A DNA stretch of 64,000 nucleotides from assembly GCA_963798455.1 (NCBI GenBank), contig CAWCTD010000004.1, forward strand, positions 868,001 to 932,000, written 5' to 3'. This document shows positions 43,046-50,890 of the stretch, in pieces. The first letter of the stretch is position 1, and every line of letters begins with the position of its first letter. This DNA comes from CAWCTD01 sp963798455. Lineage in GTDB: Bacteria > Acidobacteriota > Terriglobia > Bryobacterales > Bryobacteraceae. The notes under the pieces were generated by a model. That model searched no databases and was not told where the DNA came from. It was given only the letters and a program-made list of their open reading frames with translations. The translations under genes and the position numbers were made by a program.

Positions 43046-44340
43046 ACCCACGCTCTATGCTGGCCATAGGCACCGGCGTGGGCCTGGAAATCAAGGGCCA
43101 GGATCTGCGCGTCACCGTGGCCCGTGTCCGTCCCAACGGCATCAAGGTGCTCGGGAGCATGGTCATCACCGGCTTTCGGCAGCGTCCTGCCGCCGAGTGG
43201 GGCGCCGAATACGCCGGATTCCTCCGCCAGTTGGGCGCCAGCCATCTGGCGGCGACGGTCCTGCTCCCCAGGGCGGAGGTGGTCGTCAGACAGATCCCCA
43301 TGCCCGGCGTGGCGGACCGGGATCTGGCATCCGCGGTTCACTACCAGGTCGACTCACTGCATCCCTATGGCGAGGACGAGGCCTGCTACGCATGGGCCCG
43401 GCTCCGAGGCACGCCGGTGGTGCTGGCCGGCATCACGCGGAAAGCAGTCGTCGAACTCTATTCCCAATTGTTCCTCGAGGCGGGCATCAAGATCGCCGCA
43501 TTCTCCTTCTCCGCGGCGATCTTGTACTCCGCCCGGCGAATTCTGCCGGCCGCTTCGGGGGAAGGGTTCCTGGCGATTGGCGGAGACGCCGAGCCGGAAG
43601 CTTACGGGGAAAGCGCCGCGCACCCCGTTTTCTCCGCTGTTTTGGATTCGCCATGGGAGAGAACCGCCTCGCTGGCGGCGGCGGAACTGAGACTGCCTCC
43701 CGAAGTCTCCCCTGTGTCTCTGGACCAGGTTCTCCCGAAGCCCGCGTCGTCGCCGGCGGACTATGACCTATCCCGAGAGGCGCTCTCTTACGCCACGGCG
43801 CTGGCCGGGGCTTGCCCCCATCTTGCCCTGAAGGCTAACCTGCTGCCCGAGGAACTGCGGAGCACGAGTTCCAGGATGATCTTCGTTCCGACCGTCGCGC
43901 TGGCGGCGATTCTGCTGGCGCTCGTCACGGTGCTGGCGGGCCAGTCCGCCTTCGAACAGCGCCGGCAGATCTCCCTGTTGAGCGCCGAGATCCGGCGTTT
44001 TGAGCCCAGTGCCCGGAAAGCCGAAGCCGTCCAGCAGGCCGGCGAGCAGGCAAGACGCCGCACGCAGGTCCTGGACGCATTCAAGCGGCGCACGCGCCAG
44101 GATTTGGATGCGCTGAATGAGCTGACCCGGCTGCTCGCGCCTCCCGCCTGGCTGAATGGGATCGACATGGATCGGACTACGGTGATCATCAGCGGGCAGA
44201 TCGAGCAGGCCGCGCCGCTGCTTAAGCTGATCGACAACTCGCCTCTTTTCCAGAATTCGGAGTTTACAGGCCCGATCGGCAGGTCCGACAAGAACGAGGT
44301 CTTTCGCATCCGCTCGACGCGCGAGGGGGTGGCGCCATGA
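43042..44340 (+). CDS. gspL: GspL-like assembly platform protein (PilM/PilN-type fusion)
   Basis: A 432-residue protein. The N-terminal two thirds have an actin-like GspL/PilM pattern (ATVLLPRAEVVVRQIPMPGV, VHYQVDSLHPYGEDEACYAW). One membrane segment lies at about 285-305 (IFVPTVALAAILLALVTVLA), followed by a coiled coil and a PilN-like ferredoxin fold (LTRLLAPPAWLNGIDMDRTT). It links GspE to the inner-membrane platform. The ATG at 43042 overlaps gspK and the stop overlaps gspM. Confidence 0.83.
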   Translation: MNPRSMLAIGTGVGLEIKGQDLRVTVARVRPNGIKVLGSMVITGFRQRPAAEWGAEYAGFLRQLGASHLAATVLLPRAEVVVRQIPMPGVADRDLASAVHYQVDSLHPYGEDEACYAWARLRGTPVVLAGITRKAVVELYSQLFLEAGIKIAAFSFSAAILYSARRILPAASGEGFLAIGGDAEPEAYGESAAHPVFSAVLDSPWERTASLAAAELRLPPEVSPVSLDQVLPKPASSPADYDLSREALSYATALAGACPHLALKANLLPEELRSTSSRMIFVPTVALAAILLALVTVLAGQSAFEQRRQISLLSAEIRRFEPSARKAEAVQQAGEQARRRTQVLDAFKRRTRQDLDALNELTRLLAPPAWLNGIDMDRTTVIISGQIEQAAPLLKLIDNSPLFQNSEFTGPIGRSDKNEVFRIRSTREGVAP

Positions 44341-44933
44341 AGCTTGGCAAGCGCGATCGGAGGGCGCTCCTGGGTCTCGGCGCCGCCGTGCTGGTGGTTA
44401 TCATCCTGGACATCAGCCGTACGGAAAGCCAGCAGGCGCCGCCTGTCGCGGCGGCCGCGGACTCGGTCGCGACAGCCGAGAAGCGTCTTACGCGGGTGAG
44501 GCAACTGGCTGCGGCACTGCCTGCCAGGGAAGCGGATCTCAAGGCGGTGACGGATCAACTGGCCGGCCGTGAGAAGGGCATCATCCAGGCCGATACCCTG
44601 GCGCAGGCGCAGGCTCAGCTTCTGCAGGTCGCGCGGCGGCTGACGGCGGCACAGTCGCCGCCGATCGACCTCCGCAATGTGGAACTGGGGCAGGCCCGGC
44701 CGCTGGGGGACGACTACGGCGAGATTTCAGTGCCGCTCTCCTTCGAGTGCCGGATCGAGCAACTGTTGAACCTTGTGGCCGACATGACGTTGCAACCGGA
44801 ACTGCTGGCCCCGAGCGGGCTGCGCATCACGGTGGCGAACGAGAAGGAAAAGACGATCAATGTCAGGCTGATGCTCTCCGGCGTGGTGCCGCGGAGGCTG
44901 GTGCCCGCGAAGCGGGCTGCGGGTGCGTTATGA
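44337..44933 (+). CDS. gspM: GspM/PilO-like platform protein
   Basis: A 198-residue bitopic protein: a basic start (MKLGKRDRRALLGLG), one membrane helix (AAVLVVIILDISR), a long coiled coil (about 35-100) and a small periplasmic fold (SVPLSFECRIEQLLNLVADM). It should dimerise with GspL. Position and topology rather than strong similarity support the name. The ATG at 44337 overlaps gspL and the stop overlaps the C-like gene. Confidence 0.8.
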   Translation: MKLGKRDRRALLGLGAAVLVVIILDISRTESQQAPPVAAAADSVATAEKRLTRVRQLAAALPAREADLKAVTDQLAGREKGIIQADTLAQAQAQLLQVARRLTAAQSPPIDLRNVELGQARPLGDDYGEISVPLSFECRIEQLLNLVADMTLQPELLAPSGLRITVANEKEKTINVRLMLSGVVPRRLVPAKRAAGAL

Positions 44934-45637
44934 GGCGGAAGCTCGTACTGCTGAATCTCGCGCTGCTGGCGCTGGCTCTGACCACGGTTTGGCAATTGCG
45001 AGTGAGGTGGATGGAGGGCGCGGCACAGGAGCGGAAGGCTCTGCGGCCGAACGTGAAGACCGCCCAGGCCATCGCGCCGGCTGTCCCTCGCGGGCCGCAG
45101 CCGGTGAGCGCGGCGGCTTACGGTGAAGTCGCGCAACAGGTGCTGTTCTCCAGGGACCGGAATCCGAACGTGGTCGTGGAGGCGGCCCCGCCCAAGCCCG
45201 TGCCGCCCTTCCCGGTGGCTTACGGTGTGATGGACTTGGGCAGCGGGCCCATGGCGATGCTAAGCGAGAAAGCCGGTGCTCGCAGCCGCCAATACTCGGC
45301 GGGAGACAAGGTCGGCGAATTCACGCTGGTGGCGCTGGCGAGCGACGAGCTGGTGCTGGAGTGGAATGGCCAGGAGTTCCGGAAGAAGCTGTCGGAACTC
45401 AAGCCAGAGACCGCAAAGCAGTCCGCGGCGGAAGCGGCGACGCCCGCCGCCCCTGCCGCCCCGGTGGTCAGTGCCACTGCGGCTCCGGCCTCGGGGCCCG
45501 GCATGCAACTCACGGACGAATTGAAGGCCTGTGTGCAGGGCGATCCAACGCCAGCGGGCACCGTCCGCGACGGCTATCGCAAAGTCGTCACGCAGACGCC
45601 ATTTGGCGCGTCCTGCCGCTGGGAGCTGGTGAAATAA
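44930..45637 (+). CDS. GspC/PilP-like inner-membrane protein
   Basis: A 235-residue protein with an N-terminal membrane helix (LVLLNLALLALALTTVWQL), a proline-rich linker, and a homology-region-like beta domain (VAYGVMDLGSGPMAMLSEKA, YSAGDKVGEFTLVALASDEL). This is the GspC/PilP pattern that contacts the secretin. After an Ala/Pro-rich stretch the C-terminus carries VVTQTPFGASCRWELVK, a motif shared with the next gene. The start overlaps gspM (ATGA). Confidence 0.75.
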   Translation: MRRKLVLLNLALLALALTTVWQLRVRWMEGAAQERKALRPNVKTAQAIAPAVPRGPQPVSAAAYGEVAQQVLFSRDRNPNVVVEAAPPKPVPPFPVAYGVMDLGSGPMAMLSEKAGARSRQYSAGDKVGEFTLVALASDELVLEWNGQEFRKKLSELKPETAKQSAAEAATPAAPAAPVVSATAAPASGPGMQLTDELKACVQGDPTPAGTVRDGYRKVVTQTPFGASCRWELVK

Positions 45638-45686
45638 GGCGGGAGCCGAACCGCCGCAAAGTCAAAGTCAGAGAGGACACCAGAAA

Positions 45687-46109
45687 ATGAAAGTCCATGT
45701 CGCAATGCTGATCGCCCTCGGATTGGTGGCTTTTGTCGCCGGGGCACAGGAGAAATCCTCCGGGGCCGCCGAGGCGAAGGAGAAGGCCACGGAACAGCAG
45801 AAGAAAGAGTCCCCGGCCCCTAAGCGCGTGACCGGGGCGGACGGCAAGACCTACGTCATCCGACAAACGCCCTTTGGCCCCGTGAAGGTGGAAGAGAAGT
45901 CGGGAGATGCCAAGGCCGACGAGCCGCCCGCCGACTTTCGCGCTTTCCAGGAGGGCGACAACATACGCTTCGAGAAACCCACGCCTTTCGGCGTGGCTCG
46001 GTGGGTCCGCAAGAAGAGCGAGCTCAACGACATGGAACGCGCCGTCTGGGAGCGCGAGCAGCGCCAGCGGACGGGGAAAGAGACTGCCCCGAAGAAGGAG
46101 GAGAAATGA
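45687..46109 (+). CDS. Small exported protein with TPFG motifs, unknown
   Basis: A 140-residue protein with a signal peptide (MKVHVAMLIALGLVAFVAGA) and a highly charged body. Two related segments, YVIRQTPFGPVKVEEK and FEKPTPFGVARWVRKKSE, match the C-terminus of the preceding GspC-like protein. It sits between the C-like gene and gspD and overlaps gspD (ATGA), so it probably belongs to the secretion machine, perhaps as a pilotin-like or bridging factor. That role is a guess. Confidence 0.75.
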   Translation: MKVHVAMLIALGLVAFVAGAQEKSSGAAEAKEKATEQQKKESPAPKRVTGADGKTYVIRQTPFGPVKVEEKSGDAKADEPPADFRAFQEGDNIRFEKPTPFGVARWVRKKSELNDMERAVWEREQRQRTGKETAPKKEEK

Positions 46110-48403
46110 GGAGCCGGGTTCAAGCCATAGCCACCTGGCTGGCCTTGGTGGCGTTCCTCGGAGCGCAGCAAGTTCCGCCGCCAGCGGGGGCGCTTCCGGG
46201 AGCATCTTCTCAGCCGGCCCAGCCCGCGGCGACTGCCCCGCAGCCAGCTCAGCCGCCGGCGATGGTCACCCCCACCCCGTCGGGCAGGGCCTTCCTTCAA
46301 GTGGAGAATGCCTCCTTGAAGGACGTAATCGACGCCTTGGCGCGGCAGCTCAAGATCAACTACATCCTCGACCCGCGGGTCAACGGCGCCGTGACGGTCA
46401 AAACTTACGGCGAACTGCGCGAGCTGGATCCCCGGGCCTTGCTGGATACCATTCTGAGGGTCAACGGGGCGGCCATGGTGCAGGTGGGCAACCTTTACCG
46501 GATCGTTCCTCTGGCCGACGCCACGCGGCTGCCGATGCCGCCTCAAGTGAATCCCCAGCAGGCCCCCGACGACGAGCAGGTCTCCTTGAACCTCATCTTT
46601 CTCAAGTACGCCATGGTGGCCGACCTGTCGAAGCTGCTCGAGAGGCTCGTCGGGGAAGGCGCCACGATGATCACCTACCCCCCCGCCAATTTGCTGCTGA
46701 TCCTCGACAGCAACCGCAGCATGAGGCGGACCATGGAGCTGATCGCCCTTTTCGACAGTGACGCCCTCGCCAGCCAGCGTGTCCGGCTGTTCGAAGTGAA
46801 AAACGGCAGCCCGGTTGACATCGCTAAGGAACTCGACACGGTTTTCGGGGCCATGTCGATGGCGGAAAAGGGCAGCGCGGTGAGATTCATGCCCATCGAG
46901 CGCATCAACAGCATCATGGCCGTGGCCCCAAATCCAGGCGTGTTCGAGGAAGTCGACAAATGGGTGAAGAAGCTGGATGTGCCGGTCCGGGCCACCGCCG
47001 GCTCGGTGGACAACTACGTGTACCGGGTCAAGTACGGGTATGCCGAGGTCATCGGGGGCGCCATCATGCAGCTCTACCTGGGCGTCTACACCTCTGGCTA
47101 TGGTGGGTATGGCGGCTACGGCGGGATGCAGGGTGGCTACGGCGGTTACGGCGGGATGCAGGGCGGCTACGGTGGTTACGGCGGGATGCAGGGTGGCTAC
47201 GGCGGTTACGGCGGAATGCAGGGTGGCTACGGCGGTTACGGTGGAATGCAGGGCGGCTACGGCGGTTACGGTGGGATGCAGGGTGGCTTCGGCGGACTGT
47301 CCCAAAGGATGGGGGGCTATGGCACGGGGTCGACGATGATGATTCCCCGCCAGGCAACCGGCTCGGCGGGACAATCGATCGGCGCCGCGGGGACGGCGAC
47401 AGCGCAGCAGGGAGCGGCCCTGGCGGGCGGGACCGACCTCAGTGGATCCTACCTCGCCGCCGGAGCCCCGTACTTCCTTCCGGAGAACATGCCGCGGGTG
47501 GTGCCCAACCCGATGGACAACACGCTGCTCATCCAGGCCTCCCCCCAGGAATACGAGAAGATTCTTAAACTGTTGAAACAACTGGACGTGCCACCGCGAC
47601 AGGTTCTCATTGAAGCAAAGATCTATGAGGTGACCTTGACGGGCGCGTTCGCGATGGGGGTTACTTCGGCGCTGGAGCGGCGCACCAGCGGCGATGTGGG
47701 CGGGCCGTCCCTCGCCAGCAGGGTGGCGCAAGCGGCCGCCTCCGCGAGCGGCGGACTCGTGCTGACGGCGGGCACCCTGGTGGGGCGGAGCAGGCAGCTA
47801 TTGGCGATACTCACGGCCACGGAGGACAACCGGAACACGAAAGTGATTTCCGCCCCTGTCGTGATCGCCACGGACAGCATTCCCGCATCGATCAACGTGG
47901 GACAGGATGTGCCCACCCTCACTTCGCAGGCCGTCACGGGGGTGCAGCAGAGCGGGAGTTCGCTCTTTGCCAACACCGTCTCGACCCGGAACAGCGGCGT
48001 GACGCTCTCCATCGTGGCGCGCATCAACCCCAGTGGGGTGGTTACCATGATGATCAGCCAGGAGGTCAGCAGCCCGCAGGCGCCGGCGGCCAGCGCCGCC
48101 ATCCAGTCGCCTTCGTTCTCTACTCGGAATGTCCAGACCCAGGTCACGGTCGAGGACGGCGACACCATCGCTATAGGCGGAATCATCCAGGAGTCGGACA
48201 CTTCCAGCACTTCCGGGGTCCCCTATTTGAGCCGGATTCCCTTTCTGGGCGCGGCGTTTGGGGCCAAATCCACGACCAAGGAGCGCACCGAACTGGTGGT
48301 GTTCCTGACCCCGAGGGTGATCTACGACACCAATTCGATCGCCGAGGCGACCGAAGAAGTCAAATCCAAGCTCAAACGGCTGAGCCATATCATCCAGGAG
48401 TGA
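46106..48403 (+). CDS. gspD: Type II secretion outer-membrane secretin GspD
   Basis: A 765-residue exported protein (signal MRSRVQAIATWLALVAFLGA). N-terminal N-domains are visible (FLQVENASLKDVIDALARQL, VSLNLIFLKYAMVADLSKLL, RVRLFEVKNGSPVDIAKELD). A Gly/Tyr/Met/Gln repeat insert lies at about 333-392. The secretin domain includes VIATDSIPASINVGQDVPTL, VEDGDTIAIGGIIQESDTSS, GVPYLSRIPFLGAAFG and ELVVFLTPRVI. It forms the outer-membrane gate. The ATG at 46106 has GGAGGAG upstream and overlaps the preceding gene. It is the last gene of the operon. Confidence 0.95.
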   Translation: MRSRVQAIATWLALVAFLGAQQVPPPAGALPGASSQPAQPAATAPQPAQPPAMVTPTPSGRAFLQVENASLKDVIDALARQLKINYILDPRVNGAVTVKTYGELRELDPRALLDTILRVNGAAMVQVGNLYRIVPLADATRLPMPPQVNPQQAPDDEQVSLNLIFLKYAMVADLSKLLERLVGEGATMITYPPANLLLILDSNRSMRRTMELIALFDSDALASQRVRLFEVKNGSPVDIAKELDTVFGAMSMAEKGSAVRFMPIERINSIMAVAPNPGVFEEVDKWVKKLDVPVRATAGSVDNYVYRVKYGYAEVIGGAIMQLYLGVYTSGYGGYGGYGGMQGGYGGYGGMQGGYGGYGGMQGGYGGYGGMQGGYGGYGGMQGGYGGYGGMQGGFGGLSQRMGGYGTGSTMMIPRQATGSAGQSIGAAGTATAQQGAALAGGTDLSGSYLAAGAPYFLPENMPRVVPNPMDNTLLIQASPQEYEKILKLLKQLDVPPRQVLIEAKIYEVTLTGAFAMGVTSALERRTSGDVGGPSLASRVAQAAASASGGLVLTAGTLVGRSRQLLAILTATEDNRNTKVISAPVVIATDSIPASINVGQDVPTLTSQAVTGVQQSGSSLFANTVSTRNSGVTLSIVARINPSGVVTMMISQEVSSPQAPAASAAIQSPSFSTRNVQTQVTVEDGDTIAIGGIIQESDTSSTSGVPYLSRIPFLGAAFGAKSTTKERTELVVFLTPRVIYDTNSIAEATEEVKSKLKRLSHIIQE
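47102..47281 (+). repeat. Six tandem 30-base units in gspD (GGYGGYGGMQ)
   Basis: ATGCA recurs at exactly 30-base spacing (47126, 47156, 47186, 47216, 47246, 47276), and each unit encodes GGYGGYGGMQ. A degenerate seventh unit (GGFGG) follows. The units differ mainly at third positions, so the peptide has been kept while DNA drifted. It lies between the last N-domain and the secretin core. Confidence 0.9.
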
Positions 48404-48840
48404 GGACCACCAGCGCCCGGCCCCGTTCCCCGGAACGCTAAAAGACCAAAGACACTATTGACTTGGGCCCCTGGCCGTGATGTAATAGATCCCTGGTTGT
48501 AGCGTTGCTCTCCGAAGTGGGGTGTGCGGGAGTTGAGCACTTTTTCCTTGACTCCGGGGCGCCGCTAATGGTATGAATGTTTTGACTGCTTTGTGCGTGC
48601 AGTTCGGCATTTATGTGTGTGGCTTCCGCGGGCATGGATCGAGGCCGGGTGAGAACGGGCGAAAATAGGGGTATAGAAAAAGAGACGGCAGCCCCCACCA
48701 GGAAGATCACGTCAGGCGGCGGAAAGTGGTTTTGAACGCCGTGGCGGTGTACGCGCAGATGGATCGTTGACATTGTACTGAGGCTCAGGTTGGAAGAGCA
48801 CTTACATCAATTCAATCTCGAATTTCACAAGGAGAAGGAA
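48404..48840 (+). promoter_or_regulatory. Intergenic region after gspD with promoter for the downstream exported protein
   Basis: This 437-base stretch has no gene that I can support. TTGACT at 48458-48463 and TGTAAT at 48481-48486, 17 bases apart, form a good promoter. It implies a leader of about 350 bases before the ATG at 48841. A second TTGACA at 48767-48772 has no matching -10. No clear terminator follows gspD; GTTCCCCGGAAC at 48425-48436 is only a short palindrome. The long leader could hold a regulatory RNA, but I recognise no known riboswitch. Confidence 0.5.
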
Positions 48841-50667
48841 ATGGCAGATTTTCGGAAGTTGTTTCTGGTGCTGGCCGTGGGGGCTCTGTTCGCCGCCTCC
48901 GCCAGTGCTATCGATTACCATTGCGACGCCAGTTCGGTGCCGACCCTGGTGCGGGCGGAAGGTCTCGCGGAATTCGTGGGCGATGTCAAGCTCGATTGCA
49001 GCGGCACGCTGCCGAACCCCAGCCTTGGTATGACCGTCAACATCAGGATGACGTTGTCCACCAACATCACCAGCAACCCGCTCAGGGATGGCACGAGTAC
49101 GTCGACCTACAGCCCGACCGTGTCGGAAGCGACGCTGGTCCTGGATCGTGGAGTCTCCGGCTTTATCGGGTACGAGAGCATCGGGGCAGGCACGGGGGCC
49201 ACGCTGCACCCATACCCCAGCGGCGCGCAGAACGTATATCAGGGCGTCAAGATCAGCGACACCGAGGTTGAATGGCAGGGCGTGGTGCTGGCAGGGCCAG
49301 GCAGCGCTGCAATCAACCAGGTTCTGCTGACCAACGTTCGAGCCAACGCCAGCGGCGTCGGCGCGGGCGCGCCAATCTCGGCTACGATTAACATCACTAC
49401 ACCGACCTCTTTGGCGATCAACAACAACAGCTTGGTCGTGGCCAACACCCGGCAAGGCATGACGTTCAGTATCACTCACGGGAAGAGCCTCAAGAGTTGC
49501 GTGTCGTATAAGGTCTCAGACGGCGGCACGACCGGCTTCGAGCTCAACTTTGTGGAAGGCTTCAACACAGCTTTCAGGCCTGAACTAAACAACCTTTCAC
49601 CGGCGACTTACCCGTCGCATGACGTCCCCGGCGGCGCTTACGCGGATGAATCCGGGTTCAATCCGACCGATTTCGGCGATGTATCTCTGGCCGGCGGTCA
49701 CCTGGTTGGGGCGAGCAAGATCGGCCTGGCCAACCAGGGCACGCGTCTCGTGTCCCGGATCAAGGGCGTTCCGAGCGGCGTGTCCGTGGCCGTGCCCCTT
49801 GTCTACGTCGACGACAATGGCTTAGAACTCGTCTACTTGACGGGAACGAATTCCGACTTCAGCGGCGGTGACTCCGCCGACGCAAGCAGCACCTTCGCGA
49901 GCACGCTGGGAGACGTCAACCTCGACTCGAGCGGCAACGGCGTGATCGTGTACGAAGTTGTCGGCTATGCCACGGGATCCCCGGCCCCGTCTCTGACGGA
50001 CACTGTCGTCATCCCGGTTACCGTTGGATACACCAAGCCGGGCACGCCCGGGGCGGTTACGGCGAGCGGCAACTTCGGGCCGATTTCCACTGTCGTTACG
50101 GCCAGCACGGCCGCTCCGGAGCCGCGGTTCCTTGATTCGGCGACGGACAAGGCGGCGTTCAGCGTCTACCTCTGCCGCACCATCCTCCTGTTCCCGGACA
50201 TCACCAACCAGGCTGGGTTCGACACCGGCATCGCAATCTCGAATACCAGCGCTGATCCGCTGCTGACCACGGGCCAGGCAGGCACCTGCTCGCTCAACTA
50301 CTACGGCAACACCAACGGCTCTACCGGCCCCGCGGCGCAGACTACGCCGAGCGTCCCGGCCGGCGGCCAGTTGCTCTTCCTGTTGTCCACCGGCGGTTCA
50401 GTCCTGGCCAATGGCGGCGGCACGGCGACGGCTTGCGCCTCCGGCGCTTGCTTGGCTCCTGGATTCCAGGGCTACATGATCGCCGTCTGCAACTTCCAGT
50501 TTGGCCATGGGTTCGCGTACATCAGCGACGTCGGCGCAACCAAGCTGGCGCAGGGCTATCTGGCGCTGATCATCCCGGATAACGTGAGCGGCACGGACAA
50601 GGACGTCCGGAAACCTAGTCCGCTGAACTACTCGCCTGATGGCTCGGGCGAAAACCTCGGCGGGTAG
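48841..50667 (+). CDS. Large exported protein of unknown function
   Basis: A 608-residue protein with a signal peptide (LFLVLAVGALFAASASA). The mature protein is rich in Thr, Ser, Gly and Val with beta-strand periodicity and scattered cysteines (YHCDASSVPTLVRAEG, SVYLCRTILLFPDITNQAG, GTCSLNYYG, ACASGACLAPG). Its C-terminal third (FDTGIAISNTSADPL, GFAYISDVGATKLAQGYLAL) resembles a domain I associate with secreted Acidobacteriota proteins. AAGGAGAAGG precedes the ATG. A terminator follows directly. Its place after gspD makes it a candidate substrate of the secretion system. Confidence 0.75.
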   Translation: MADFRKLFLVLAVGALFAASASAIDYHCDASSVPTLVRAEGLAEFVGDVKLDCSGTLPNPSLGMTVNIRMTLSTNITSNPLRDGTSTSTYSPTVSEATLVLDRGVSGFIGYESIGAGTGATLHPYPSGAQNVYQGVKISDTEVEWQGVVLAGPGSAAINQVLLTNVRANASGVGAGAPISATINITTPTSLAINNNSLVVANTRQGMTFSITHGKSLKSCVSYKVSDGGTTGFELNFVEGFNTAFRPELNNLSPATYPSHDVPGGAYADESGFNPTDFGDVSLAGGHLVGASKIGLANQGTRLVSRIKGVPSGVSVAVPLVYVDDNGLELVYLTGTNSDFSGGDSADASSTFASTLGDVNLDSSGNGVIVYEVVGYATGSPAPSLTDTVVIPVTVGYTKPGTPGAVTASGNFGPISTVVTASTAAPEPRFLDSATDKAAFSVYLCRTILLFPDITNQAGFDTGIAISNTSADPLLTTGQAGTCSLNYYGNTNGSTGPAAQTTPSVPAGGQLLFLLSTGGSVLANGGGTATACASGACLAPGFQGYMIAVCNFQFGHGFAYISDVGATKLAQGYLALIIPDNVSGTDKDVRKPSPLNYSPDGSGENLGG

Positions 50668-50691
50668 CCGTTCGTTTAGCTTTTCAACTTG

Positions 50692-50725
50692 GAGCGAGAG
50701 GGGTTACCCCCCTCTCGCTCTTTTT
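50692..50725 (+). terminator. Rho-independent terminator
   Basis: A perfect 12-base stem, GAGCGAGAGGGG (50692-50703) with CCCCTCTCGCTC (50709-50720), a TTACC loop and a TTTTT tract (50721-50725), 24 bases after the stop of the exported-protein gene. It is the clearest terminator in the window. Confidence 0.9.
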
Positions 50726-50890
50726 GTTTTCCGTGGCGCGATTCGGGTATTGGGAGGCCGCCTTCCGCTGAACTTTTTCGCCCCTTTTGCCGGGGATTGT
50801 GCTAGAATCGATTTTGCCTGCCCGCGTGGTGTCCGCTTCGCCGCATCGCGGCGGAGTTGTGTCGCAGACCTTCAGAAATCCGAGGTTTTC

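Noticed and set aside
47102..47281. CRISPR array
   Set aside because: The 30-base units are contiguous with no spacers and are translated as part of GspD.
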